Positions 7,205 to 15,195 are shown, numbered from the stretch's first letter. The stretch is 20,772 nucleotides of DNA from a virus (IMGVR_UViG_3300025759_000889:1-20772); one strand, 5' to 3'. The notes: generated from the letters alone by a model not told the origin. Numbers and translations: made by a program.

Positions 7205-7542
7205 CAGCTTACATCTTCATTGATCACAAATGAGCCGTACAGTCTGGTTTGCACTACGCCACCGTCGCTCTCTTGAAGATCGTAAACGTAGTTCCCAGAG
7301 TCCCATGTCGAGGTCGTTGAGGCTGCGATGGAAATGGTGAGTTTATTTCCTGATGGGCTAAAGTTGCCAGAGGTGGAGGTAAACTCGAAAGATCCAGAAG
7401 TGTCTGTCTCGGCTACTTTCATCGAGTAGTTTGAGGCTGTCGCAGAGATAGCTTCTCCGAAATCAATAACAAGGGAAAAAGTATCTCCCTTCCTGCATGT
7501 AATGTCAAGCCGTGAAGCTGTATCTAGATTAACCTTCGCCAT
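7204..7542 (-). CDS. small beta-rich protein, BppU-N-like / fibre base candidate
   Basis: This 112-residue protein contains DITCRKGDTFSLVIDFGEAI near the start, alternating strands, TWDSGNYVYDLQESDGG and a closing RLYGSFVINEDVS. The pattern (RGDT.s....v.....di.ly......K......................G.Y.ydi......g......G.f.i) is that of the small immunoglobulin-like N-terminal domain of baseplate upper proteins and similar phage modules that join fibres to the particle. That comparison is by eye. It overlaps the portal gene by 14 bases and the fibre-like gene by one base (TGATG), which favours a role in attaching the 850-residue protein to the particle. Confidence 0.6.
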   Translation of the reverse strand: MAKVNLDTASRLDITCRKGDTFSLVIDFGEAISATASNYSMKVAETDTSGSFEFTSTSGNFSPSGNKLTISIAASTTSTWDSGNYVYDLQESDGGVVQTRLYGSFVINEDVS

Positions 7543-9979
7543 CAGTGATTTGGTTTACGATTTGTTGTACCTCTCCAGCGAGTCCTTCGTCCTCTGACTG
7601 GAGCTCTCCTCTTACTCCATCCCTTTGTGAGATGAGCTTGCTTTGTTGGACAGCCTGCTTCTTCACACGGTCGTCCTTTCTGTCTTCTTTGAGAACCTCA
7701 AGCTTCTCTTTGAACTCCTGATCTTCTGTTCTGAATCCGAGCGTAGCCTGGGCCTTGATCATTTCGATCTCCTTGCGCATCTCGTGCTTAGCTCTTTCCA
7801 TCTCCATATCCATCTGCATCTTAGCTTGCATCTCCTGGAGCTTGAGCTGAGTCTGCATCTGCAGCTCCTGCTGTCTAGCTTGTGATGCCGCCATTGCTGA
7901 CTGCTGCTGAATCTGAGCTTGCTGTTGAGAGTTTTGCATAGCAATCTGCTGGTTCATTGCTACCCGCTTCTTGCGTCTAACGACCAGCAATCTTTCAGCT
8001 TGACTTAAGTCCTTAAGCTGTCTAATGGCGATTGCGTCTTCGATGTCGAGTTCCTTCTGAGCGAGTGATACTTGGATGTTTTGTTCCAGGTACTGTCTCT
8101 CGCTTTCTTCCATCTCCTTAACGACCATCACCCCGAAGTTGTACAGAGACAGCTTCTCGAACGTAGAGATCATATCCATGTTATCGCTTCCGATCGCGTT
8201 AGAGTAGGATCTAAACAGAACGGAATCTCTTGGGATGATCTGAACGCACTTGACGATATCGGAGCACACCTTCTTAAACAACATTGTAGATGAATTAGTG
8301 ATATCTCCAATAGCGTTGTTTGCAGCAGCCAAGGCCTGATTGCGCACACCCACCAAGTCATTGCTGTTTGGTGACGTCGCATCCATCACTTCATTGATTC
8401 CCGTTGCGTCACGGATAAGTCTCAGGTAGTGGTTGTAGATGCCAATAAACTCGTTGATGTTTCTTACTGCATTTCCAATCTCTCTGATTGGCGGGTTCTG
8501 GAAACCTCCGTCAGGGTTCTTACTTCTGTAGTAGAACACACCAGTCTGCTCGTAGATGTCGTGCAGTTCAAGGGGCTGTAGTTCTCCCCCCTTACCGAGC
8601 TGTACATTCTCCAGTCCCTCGATATCAATGATAATGCCGTCGGGCTTTGCCTTTGAGATGGCTTGCTGGATCTTAAGGTGAGTAAGCTGAAGTTGGTCTG
8701 CAAACCCAATGCAGCTGTTAACCATGGACTTGGGAATCATGTTCTCCAAGTTTGTAGCTGCTACTGAGTAAGAAAGGCAGGCACGAGACAGGTCGTGCAT
8801 ATTCTTTGGCACGTTGGTCTTCAGTCCGTAATCGAACATCATTTCGCATCCAAGGATGTAGCTACCCCCGTAAACAACCTCATTGTCAATCTCACTGATA
8901 GACTTGTTGTACACAGACTTGCTTGGTCCTTTTCTCTGGTAGAAGCCAACGTTTCCGTACTGGCTAGGCTTCTCCTCGAAGTACATTGTCTCGACAACCT
9001 TGAACTCAAAGTCCATGATGTCGATCATATACTCGTCATAACCGAACCTGGTTTTATTTCTCTTCCTGTCGTAAAACGTTTCGTTGAGCTTACCGACATT
9101 GTAGTTGTACTTAGACGCTGCCTTTTGAGCAATCTTCTTGTATTCCTCTTCGGTGAACTGATCTCCAGCGATACGCTTAAGTTCATAAATGGGGATCTGT
9201 CTAATATGTCCAGCGTAAACTAAGTCGTTAAAGTTGGGGTCTTCAGTGTAGCTGTGAACAAACTTAATGGGATCTACGTAGTCAGTCTTAATTCCGTAGT
9301 TGGGATCATTTGTTCTCTTTACCACAGCCATGCCCAACGTAGTTATATCGTGAACACACCTCCTGTAAACAGAGTCGTGGAAGTCATTCCACTTCAGGGT
9401 TAGCTGAGTTGCAAGTTGAGCCGCAATCTCCCCAGAAGACTTTACGTTGTTTTCAATAAAGATCTCCGCCTCCTCAAGGGTTTCTGGTAGCTTCTCAGCC
9501 TTACTGATGTCCAGACCAATCTTGGAGTTGATGTCCTTAAGCTGTTTCTTTTTTTTGATGATCATCTCAACCTTTCTTCTCTCCCTGTCTTTCTCGGAAG
9601 ATGAAAGCGGATCAACCGCCTCAAGGTTTGGGTATGGATTACCCGACATGATCTTGTTCTCCACGATGCGCACGAACTTTGGTAGGATGGGCACTGGCGT
9701 GAAGTCCAGGTTGAGCATGGTCCCGTCACCGTTGTTTGGGTCGAGACTGGTCAGAAGCTGCCTATAGATACCAGTATCTTGGGTTCCGTTGGCATACGCC
9801 CTATTCTTTTCAAAGGTCCTAGACCTCTGCCTAAGAAGAGATGTGTCTTGCTCCACACTACCCCACTGAGCTTCGATGGCCTTTGCATATCTCAGGCCAT
9901 ACTCCTCACTCTCCTTCTCTCCTCTGCTTGCTAGAGGGTCTGGAAAGCCAGTAGAATTCTTAAGTTTATTGTTGTACAT
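7529..9979 (-). CDS. portal protein
   Basis: This 816-residue protein begins MYNNKLKNSTGFPDP. The core has NRAYANGTQDT (about 59-69), a segment around VPILPKFVRIVENKIMSGNP (about 97-116) and RCVHDITTLGMAVVKRTNDP (about 205), followed by YVDPIKFVHSYTEDP and AGHIRQIPIYEL. This order is typical of large portal proteins of crAss-like and related podoviruses. From about 674 to 745 lies a Gln/Met-rich coiled coil (QQQAQIQQQ, LQMQTQLKLQEMQAKMQ), expected for the barrel or tail-facing end, and then a charged tail. The portal forms the dodecameric ring at one vertex through which DNA is packaged, docking with the terminase whose gene ends 21 bases upstream. The length is at the upper end for portals, which fits crAss-like phages. 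A promoter element lies 7 bases before the ATG. Confidence 0.88.
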   Translation of the reverse strand: MYNNKLKNSTGFPDPLASRGEKESEEYGLRYAKAIEAQWGSVEQDTSLLRQRSRTFEKNRAYANGTQDTGIYRQLLTSLDPNNGDGTMLNLDFTPVPILPKFVRIVENKIMSGNPYPNLEAVDPLSSSEKDRERRKVEMIIKKKKQLKDINSKIGLDISKAEKLPETLEEAEIFIENNVKSSGEIAAQLATQLTLKWNDFHDSVYRRCVHDITTLGMAVVKRTNDPNYGIKTDYVDPIKFVHSYTEDPNFNDLVYAGHIRQIPIYELKRIAGDQFTEEEYKKIAQKAASKYNYNVGKLNETFYDRKRNKTRFGYDEYMIDIMDFEFKVVETMYFEEKPSQYGNVGFYQRKGPSKSVYNKSISEIDNEVVYGGSYILGCEMMFDYGLKTNVPKNMHDLSRACLSYSVAATNLENMIPKSMVNSCIGFADQLQLTHLKIQQAISKAKPDGIIIDIEGLENVQLGKGGELQPLELHDIYEQTGVFYYRSKNPDGGFQNPPIREIGNAVRNINEFIGIYNHYLRLIRDATGINEVMDATSPNSNDLVGVRNQALAAANNAIGDITNSSTMLFKKVCSDIVKCVQIIPRDSVLFRSYSNAIGSDNMDMISTFEKLSLYNFGVMVVKEMEESERQYLEQNIQVSLAQKELDIEDAIAIRQLKDLSQAERLLVVRRKKRVAMNQQIAMQNSQQQAQIQQQSAMAASQARQQELQMQTQLKLQEMQAKMQMDMEMERAKHEMRKEIEMIKAQATLGFRTEDQEFKEKLEVLKEDRKDDRVKKQAVQQSKLISQRDGVRGELQSEDEGLAGEVQQIVNQITDGEG

Positions 9980-9986
9980 GCTGGCA

Positions 9987-9994
9987 CAAATATA
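9987..9994 (-). promoter_or_regulatory. TAnnTTTG promoter element before portal gene
   Basis: The minus strand reads TAGTATATTTG in the 21-base gap between the terminase stop and the portal ATG; the element ends 7 bases before the ATG. It would allow portal and downstream genes to be transcribed apart from the terminase. No -33 element is evident. Confidence 0.55.
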
Positions 9995-10000
9995 CTAAAA

Positions 10001-12118
10001 TCAGCGGTGCCACTCTTTTGTCTTGTGTTTGCGGAAAAACTTCTTATCAATGAAGGTTGACTTTGGCTTTTCTTTTGTTTTCTGCGCCCCAAGAAGAGCC
10101 AATCCAGAACTGATTGTCAAGTCAAACTTTGTTCTATTTGTGATGTTGTAGCCAATCCAATCTTCTAGTGTTCGGTTGAAGTACATCTTACCGAACTCAT
10201 CTGTTTTGGGGTTGATGCCTACGTGATCATGGATGTATGACTCGATAGCATGGGCGTGAGATTGAATCACATCTTGAGAGTTAGAAGGTATACCTTTCGT
10301 CTTGACATTGACTCTTGAGCTGCCAGAGGACAGGAACTGAGGCCGATCCATCAGGTATTCGTCGTAACCTCTTGACTCAAAGTACCTTACAATACCGTAC
10401 TTGTTGTTCTCCACAAGCAAAGGGTAGCCGTAGTAAAAAGCACACATCAATACGTCTTCATAAAAGATGCTGGCGAGGTCAGGTCTAGATGCGTACTCCA
10501 CAATAAACATGTTGGACGGTGCATCCATGTTGAACTTGTTGTACATGTGAAGAGCTCCCTTCGAGCCTCGTCCATCCACCGTTTGGTCAAGGTCATAAGA
10601 GTCAACACCACCACAACCCACAAGATGATTTCCAGGTTTCTTCTTACCTCTTTCTTCATAGTACTTGTTTCTGTTTTCCACCTTTGGGTGCCAGCAAACC
10701 CTGAACCTCCCGTTGGGTGTCGGAGAGAACACAACTTCCTTGTCTTTCTCCTTCCACATAAAGTTACCAACTACTACTGGATTGGGATATAGATTGTTGT
10801 TACTATCGATCTGTTGATAAATCTTCCCGATGTTGAATAGGCTGCCTTCGATGCTATCCCTGAAGGCTTCCTCTTCTGTCCATGGAAACTGTCGAGTTAC
10901 CTCATTGAGTTCCGATGGGTCGTCTTTGAGGCTGTCCCTTTCGTTCTTGAGAAAGGATTTCGCGCCAGAAGGAACATCGTCGCCATCAATCCCAGCCACG
11001 TCCCCACTAGGATCGTCCACGACTGGGTTTCCATAAACGTCGAAAAATCCCTCCAATGCTTCGTAAGCTGGGATAAAAATTCTGTAGAGGCCACTACGTG
11101 TGCGTCCATTTGCATTTCGTTTTGATGGGTCTGAATCTTCCCAAAGATCTTTATACTCGTTGCCGCCTTTGTCCATAGGATTCACAGTAGAACCCACCAT
11201 AGCCTTTCCCACAATCTTGCGACCCACGATAAGGCACGTACGCTCAATACGCCAAGCCTCACGAATGTCGACTGGCTTTTCCCACTTGCCTGCCTCATCA
11301 AGATACAGAAGGTGTAGCTTCTCACCGTCATAAGCGTTGTTAGTTGTGTTCTTCCAGTTGATGATTGTATTCAGGGCGTCACCTCTTCTTGAAATTTTAT
11401 TACTCTTGGTAATTCTTTTTGATGGCTCTCTGAACGCAAGCTCCATACGAGGGTTGGTAGTACCGTCCTGAATAGGCTTGAAGAAGAATGGGTATGACTT
11501 GAAGATCGGAACGACCTTCTTCATGAAGATGTTCTCCTGTGAGTCCTTACCAGTCTTCGACTGTATTCCGAGCAGCTTATCCTTAACCTGCGTAGCTTCG
11601 TCGACAAGTACAGAAGAACAGATATTAGTATACCCAGAACGGCGACACTTAGTATAAAGCTGACCGAGACAACGGGGATCAGCTTCGCACGCAGCCATGT
11701 GGATAAAGATTTCACGCTGGAAGGCAAGATAGTAAGGATACCCAATGTCGATTTTCGACCACTGGAGAAGCATGTAATGTCTCCCTGTAATGTACGTAGG
11801 GACGCCATTGTTGTAAAACCAAACACCGTTACGCCTGCGCTCAAACTCTTTTTCGATGAAAGGAGAAAAGCGCTTTCGAAACTCGGAAGGCTGTTCGAAC
11901 CACTCATCCATACTTCCAAGCCTTTGCAGTTCCTCGGGCATAGGTGTCCTTTGCCACATCTGCATCTTCTTTGGTTTGTCATGGAAGAGAATCTCAGATC
12001 TGGACGGCTTCTTTGGTAGAGCAACGAGAACCCCATGGAGTTCGATGATCTCTCCCACTGAACCCCCAGGGTCCAGAACAACAGCTTTATCTTCATATCC
12101 TTTGACGTCAATTAGCAT
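10001..12118 (-). CDS. terL: terminase large subunit (ATPase-nuclease)
   Basis: This 705-residue DNA packaging motor starts at an ATG overlapping the upstream glycosyltransferase stop (TAATG). N-terminal NNGVPTYITGRHYMLLQW (about 103-120) is typical of crAss-like and related terminases. ATPase: a Walker A-like KCRRSGYT (157-164) in which the usual GKT lysine is Tyr and a Lys opens the loop, as in lambda gpA; Walker B LLYLDEAG (270-277, D274 and E275); coupling motif VGST (308-311). Nuclease (RNase H-like): GGVDSYD with D506, VENNKYG with E570, and NRTKFDLTISSGLALL with D666 as the likely third acid. It cuts the concatemer and drives DNA through the portal. No small subunit was recognised nearby; one of the small unknown genes upstream could serve. 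Confidence 0.95.
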   Translation of the reverse strand: MLIDVKGYEDKAVVLDPGGSVGEIIELHGVLVALPKKPSRSEILFHDKPKKMQMWQRTPMPEELQRLGSMDEWFEQPSEFRKRFSPFIEKEFERRRNGVWFYNNGVPTYITGRHYMLLQWSKIDIGYPYYLAFQREIFIHMAACEADPRCLGQLYTKCRRSGYTNICSSVLVDEATQVKDKLLGIQSKTGKDSQENIFMKKVVPIFKSYPFFFKPIQDGTTNPRMELAFREPSKRITKSNKISRRGDALNTIINWKNTTNNAYDGEKLHLLYLDEAGKWEKPVDIREAWRIERTCLIVGRKIVGKAMVGSTVNPMDKGGNEYKDLWEDSDPSKRNANGRTRSGLYRIFIPAYEALEGFFDVYGNPVVDDPSGDVAGIDGDDVPSGAKSFLKNERDSLKDDPSELNEVTRQFPWTEEEAFRDSIEGSLFNIGKIYQQIDSNNNLYPNPVVVGNFMWKEKDKEVVFSPTPNGRFRVCWHPKVENRNKYYEERGKKKPGNHLVGCGGVDSYDLDQTVDGRGSKGALHMYNKFNMDAPSNMFIVEYASRPDLASIFYEDVLMCAFYYGYPLLVENNKYGIVRYFESRGYDEYLMDRPQFLSSGSSRVNVKTKGIPSNSQDVIQSHAHAIESYIHDHVGINPKTDEFGKMYFNRTLEDWIGYNITNRTKFDLTISSGLALLGAQKTKEKPKSTFIDKKFFRKHKTKEWHR

Positions 12119-12873
12119 TAGGGGAGGTTTGGTAAAGACACGTTTCTAGTTTCAGATATCTGTCTCGCGGCATATAGATACCGCTCAACATTGCTAACCT
12201 CTTGATTGTGAAGTGCATCACCTTCATTTCCATATTCAAGAATCCTACCCTCACTAAATAGGTCAACAAAACTGTAGACCCCTGGCATATCTATTGGTCT
12301 TATTGAGCATTTTTTTTCGTGATAAAACAATGACAGGTACAGATCGTCAGACCTCAGAACCTCTTCGGTATTTGGAAGCGATTCAAAATACTCCAAAAGT
12401 CCGTCTAGGTCTTTGTAGTCAACGCACACGCCAGCAAAGCCCTCGACCACCTGGTGAGATACATTCGACCTGTGAAAAAATATCCCAACTTGAGAGTTGG
12501 AAAAAGCGTCAAAACAAGAGGCTCCAACAACCCTTCCTTTTTTTGAGCACATAAGCATAGACCCAATCATTCCCTTTGGGTAGACGACATCATCGTCAAA
12601 GTAAATCAGTTTCTCAGGAGTTATGTTGTTTGAGTTGCAATACATCAGAGATCCAAGCACCTTTGTACCTGGTCCTAAATCGTTTTTAATAACGTTTACA
12701 ATTACTTTATCAGAAACAAATTTTGGAATTGAGTACTCGGATGACCCCCTGTACTTTTCTGGAATGTTCAAAAGAACAATGTCTGGAGCAACTTCTTGAT
12801 TTAAGATGGAGTCCACTGTCTTTTCGCACTTATGAATGCGAGAAGGAGACGTTGTAAAGGACGCTACAATCAT
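12118..12873 (-). CDS. glycosyltransferase, GT-A type
   Basis: This 251-residue protein begins with a first beta strand and SFTTSPSRI (about 5-13), followed by SILNQEVAPDIVLLNIPEKY (about 22-41), NDLGPGTKVLG (64-74) and the metal and sugar-nucleotide site IYFDDDVVYPKG (D93-D95). RSDDLYLSLFYH (about 194-205) supplies the acidic residues expected for the acceptor or catalytic side. The TSPSRI..Q..PD.I.L..P..Y / DLGPGTK / DDD order is shared with bacterial GT-A enzymes of LPS or capsule loci. The donor and acceptor are unknown. It is coupled to the preceding glycosyltransferase (ATGA overlap) and to terL (TAATG). Phage enzymes of this kind may decorate virion proteins or fibres, or alter host surface glycans; the structural-operon setting favours virion decoration, which is inference. 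Confidence 0.8.
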   Translation of the reverse strand: MIVASFTTSPSRIHKCEKTVDSILNQEVAPDIVLLNIPEKYRGSSEYSIPKFVSDKVIVNVIKNDLGPGTKVLGSLMYCNSNNITPEKLIYFDDDVVYPKGMIGSMLMCSKKGRVVGASCFDAFSNSQVGIFFHRSNVSHQVVEGFAGVCVDYKDLDGLLEYFESLPNTEEVLRSDDLYLSLFYHEKKCSIRPIDMPGVYSFVDLFSEGRILEYGNEGDALHNQEVSNVERYLYAARQISETRNVSLPNLP

Positions 12874-14000
12874 TGATCAAAAGCCTTTTCCATTGCCTTC
12901 TTATAGACCTTGTAGTGTTTTTCATGTGATTGCCTTTCTTCTTCCGTCATCTCCTCCTTGAGAACGTTCTCCATATTAGCAACCGAAAGATTGTACAGTC
13001 CTATCCTATAACAAGCGTAAGAGTAGTGAGCTCTGAACCTGACTTTTCTGTCGTAGCTGTTGTGATGAAGACCGACTTTGTTTGGATCTGATATGCCTGA
13101 GGCGGCTTGGCCTATTGCAAAAGCAGCGAAGTACATGTCTTGCATCATGTAGATCTCCATCAAAAGAATGGCTGGTTCAATCCTGTATGGATTGTATTCC
13201 CACGCCTTCATAGCCCAGTACAAACAATCAGCAGGACTCTTGCCAAGCTTAACCATTCCCTTTGTAAGCTCTATTGCAGAAATCTCAAGCTCATCCTTAA
13301 AGCCTTTGTCTGGATGCTTCAGTCTTTCTTTGTAGTACTTGATAGATTTAGCGTGATCCCCACAGTCCCTGTATGACTGAGCCAAATAGAATATGGTTCG
13401 GGTATTGCTAGGATCTTTTTTATACTCCTTCAAAAGAATCTTTGCATCTTGTCTGTACTTCTCCTCTTCAGTTTCAGCCCTTTTGGTTGGTGAAGACCTA
13501 GCAACGATGTGACAGTTTGTAATTTGAGGGGTTGGGGTTGGCTCCCCGTCGATCATTAAAACCTCGTGAAGAACGCCATGATAAGCCCAGTTGTGCTTTA
13601 CGTTGATGATGCAGTTTCTGGTAAACTTGTACCCTAAGACTTGAAATTCAATGCACGCCCCTTCGTGCTCATCTTTGTCCAGAGCGTTGAGGGGTCTTTT
13701 GGATTGAGGCACGAAGTTGTCATCGGCATCCATAAACCAAACAAAGTCCCCGTGCTCCTTAGCGAGTTCGAGGACGTAGTTTCTGTTGGTAGAAAAGTCT
13801 TTCCACTTGTGCTCGTGAAGCTCTCCAGGCACTCCATGCTCATCCATGATTTCCTGGATAAGCTGTTTGGTGTTGTCTTCAGACCCAGTGTCTGATATAA
13901 CCCAGTAGTCGATATGATCCTTAACGCTGTCTAGGCATCTTCGGATGTCCTGCTCTTCGTTCTTAACGATCATGGCAAGACAGATCTTGTTCTTACCCAT
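12870..14000 (-). CDS. family 2 glycosyltransferase with C-terminal TPR-like region
   Basis: This 376-residue protein begins CLAMIVKNEEQDIRRCLDSV (about 7-26), typical of GT2 WaaE/KdtX-like enzymes. DTGSEDNT (37-44), STNRNYVLELA and FVWFMDADDNFVP (DADD at 91-94) form the nucleotide-sugar and metal site. The catalytic domain ends near residue 175. Residues about 185-345 are helical repeats (YKKDPSNTRTIFYLAQSYRD, HAKSIKYYKER, AMKAWEYNP...) like TPRs, a common arrangement in this group that probably binds the acceptor protein or partner. It is soluble, with no membrane segment. The gene begins in a TGATG overlap with the CxC protein and ends in an ATGA overlap with the second glycosyltransferase, so the two enzymes are probably made together. 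The sugar and acceptor are unknown. Confidence 0.88.
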   Translation of the reverse strand: MGKNKICLAMIVKNEEQDIRRCLDSVKDHIDYWVISDTGSEDNTKQLIQEIMDEHGVPGELHEHKWKDFSTNRNYVLELAKEHGDFVWFMDADDNFVPQSKRPLNALDKDEHEGACIEFQVLGYKFTRNCIINVKHNWAYHGVLHEVLMIDGEPTPTPQITNCHIVARSSPTKRAETEEEKYRQDAKILLKEYKKDPSNTRTIFYLAQSYRDCGDHAKSIKYYKERLKHPDKGFKDELEISAIELTKGMVKLGKSPADCLYWAMKAWEYNPYRIEPAILLMEIYMMQDMYFAAFAIGQAASGISDPNKVGLHHNSYDRKVRFRAHYSYACYRIGLYNLSVANMENVLKEEMTEEERQSHEKHYKVYKKAMEKAFDQ

Positions 14001-14185
14001 CAGTAAACTCGACCGTGACTATCTCTCTTAAAGGAAGGTACCCCTGTCTTGGGGTTTTTGATCTTCATGTACTTGCCGCACGGACACTTGATGTCGTGGT
14101 ATGCGCCGTCATCCCCAAACTTAATGGATACGCCGCTCTTGCTCTCTTCGTGCTTTTTGTCGCAGTCGCAAATGTAATCAGCCAT
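14000..14185 (-). CDS. small CxC/CxC putative zinc-binding protein
   Basis: This 61-residue protein has Cys at 6 and 8 (ICDCDKKHE) and at 34 and 36 (IKCPCGKYM), a layout suited to a single zinc site of the ribbon type. There are no other recognisable features; the C-terminus is basic (VPSFKRDSHGRVY). Its stop overlaps the start of the family 2 glycosyltransferase (TGATG). It may bind nucleic acid or be a small regulator or partner; which is not known. The metal site is inferred from Cys spacing only. Confidence 0.65.
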   Translation of the reverse strand: MADYICDCDKKHEESKSGVSIKFGDDGAYHDIKCPCGKYMKIKNPKTGVPSFKRDSHGRVY

Positions 14186-14203
14186 TGTTATTAGATTGAA
14201 TTG

Positions 14204-14277
14204 TACGCCCGCCAGGATTCGAACCTGGGACCGTCTGCTTAGAAGGCAGATGCTCTATCCAGCTGAGCTACGAGCGC
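14204..14277 (-). tRNA. tRNA-Arg(UCU)
   Basis: The minus strand folds as a complete cloverleaf of 74 bases. The acceptor stem is GCGCTCG with CGGGCGT (one G:U end pair and an internal U:G) and discriminator A. The D arm is GCTC...GAGC. The anticodon stem is TCTGC/GCAGA with loop CTTCTAA, giving anticodon UCU (reads AGA). The T arm has GGTTCGAATCC. CCA is not encoded. AGA is the preferred Arg codon in the capsid gene as read here (10 of 14), so the tRNA probably supports translation of late genes. It lies inside the co-directional gene string between the lipoprotein and the CxC protein, so it must be cut from a longer transcript or have its own start. Confidence 0.95.
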
Positions 14278-14284
14278 ATACCTG

Positions 14285-14452
14285 TTACCAGTTACAGGAA
14301 CAGGGCTCTGGCTCACCGAGGTTTCCGATGTCTGGGAAGTCTGGGCCTTGTTGCTTCCAGTTATGATACCTGTGGTGCTTTGTAACTGTGGAGTGTGGGG
14401 CGCAGGACGCCAACAAGAAACAGACTGAGAGTAGAGTAAAAATGAATTTCAT
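14285..14452 (-). CDS. small lipoprotein (55 residues)
   Basis: Reading the minus strand from ATG at 14452 to TAA at 14285 gives MKFIFTLLSVCFLLASCAPH, then a polar stretch with STVTKHHRYHNWKQQGPDFP and the end PEPCSCNW. The first 16 residues form a classic lipoprotein signal with lipobox LASC, so Cys17 should be lipidated after cleavage by signal peptidase II, leaving a mature chain of about 39 residues. Possible roles are outer-membrane spanin (o-spanin, which is typically a short lipoprotein), superinfection exclusion, or receptor masking. No partner i-spanin with one membrane segment was recognised in the window. It ends 7 bases before the tRNA and starts 12 bases after the 239-residue gene. 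The two late Cys (CSC) are unusual for a spanin. Confidence 0.8.
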   Translation of the reverse strand: MKFIFTLLSVCFLLASCAPHSTVTKHHRYHNWKQQGPDFPDIGNLGEPEPCSCNW

Positions 14453-14464
14453 ACAGCTAAGATA

Positions 14465-15184
14465 TCAGAACTTATTCATAAAGTCAAGAAGAGCCTTACG
14501 ATATTCTTCATTCTTTAAGGTGTCGGTGTGGAACAAGTACGCGAAGCTGTCTTGTCTGTCGGGGTTCGCCTTGTACCATGCGTTGATGCTATCCAAGTCA
14601 GAGTCAGTCATTTGAGGTGAGTCGATAACCCCGTACTTCTGCATAGCTGCCTTAGTAGCTATAGCCTTAGCTTCAGTCTCCATGTTGCTTCCTGGCCCAG
14701 AAAGCACGTAGCCCCTAAGACCACTTGGACCCTTGTAAACCGCATCCATTAACTCTGGACTAAACGCATCCTTTACGGCTCTTCTCAGCTGCCTCTTTGA
14801 TTTACCTACCCCTCGACCCAAGGTGTTGTCCAGGAACTTTCTTTTCTGAGCTCCATGGATGGACTCTTCGTAATTCACAAGCTCATCGTCTTCAAGAGAC
14901 TTTGCGATTACAGCATCCCTTCGTAAAGATTCTCCCTCGATGGAGTTAGGACCGTACATGTCACTAGCAATGTAGTTCAATACGTCTTCGACAACTATAT
15001 CGTCTGGGCTAACGTGAAAGGGATTGAATGGGTTCGCAAACTCTGGAACAACCCCACTACCATAATCTTCTACATAAGTAATCTCAGGGAACTTATGCTT
15101 TTTTGCGCGACTTGCTCCAGACTCAGCTAAGTAGTTTAAGATCTCTTTTTCAAACTGAGTTGGTTCTTTTGGCTTTCGAGGCAT
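14465..15184 (-). CDS. hypothetical 239-residue protein
   Basis: The function is not recognised. The preferred start is the ATG at 15184. A TTG six bases upstream is part of the TATATTTG promoter element and would lie before the expected transcript start. The protein begins MPRKPKEPTQFEKEILNYLA, is mostly charged and helical, with NPFNPFHVSPDD in the first third and a basic KRQLRRAVKDAF near the middle. No signal peptide, membrane segment or catalytic motif is seen. It is the first gene of the string that leads through the lipoprotein, tRNA, glycosyltransferases and terminase, so it may be expressed with the packaging genes. A small-terminase role cannot be excluded but nothing specific supports it. 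Confidence 0.7.
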   Translation of the reverse strand: MPRKPKEPTQFEKEILNYLAESGASRAKKHKFPEITYVEDYGSGVVPEFANPFNPFHVSPDDIVVEDVLNYIASDMYGPNSIEGESLRRDAVIAKSLEDDELVNYEESIHGAQKRKFLDNTLGRGVGKSKRQLRRAVKDAFSPELMDAVYKGPSGLRGYVLSGPGSNMETEAKAIATKAAMQKYGVIDSPQMTDSDLDSINAWYKANPDRQDSFAYLFHTDTLKNEEYRKALLDFMNKF

Positions 15185-15187
15185 ACG

Positions 15188-15195
15188 CAAATATA
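15188..15195 (-). promoter_or_regulatory. TAnnTTTG promoter element at the head of the packaging string
   Basis: The minus strand reads GATTATATTTG, then CGT, then the ATG at 15184. If transcription starts 4-5 bases after the element, the mRNA would begin at or beside the start codon. The element overlaps the region just after the stop of the preceding 50-residue gene. No -33 TTTG is visible upstream. Confidence 0.6.

Noticed and set aside
11521-12111. Minus-strand frame of 196 codons inside the terminase gene
   Set aside because: It is a shadow of the terminase gene in another frame; Ser/Arg/Leu-rich with no motif.
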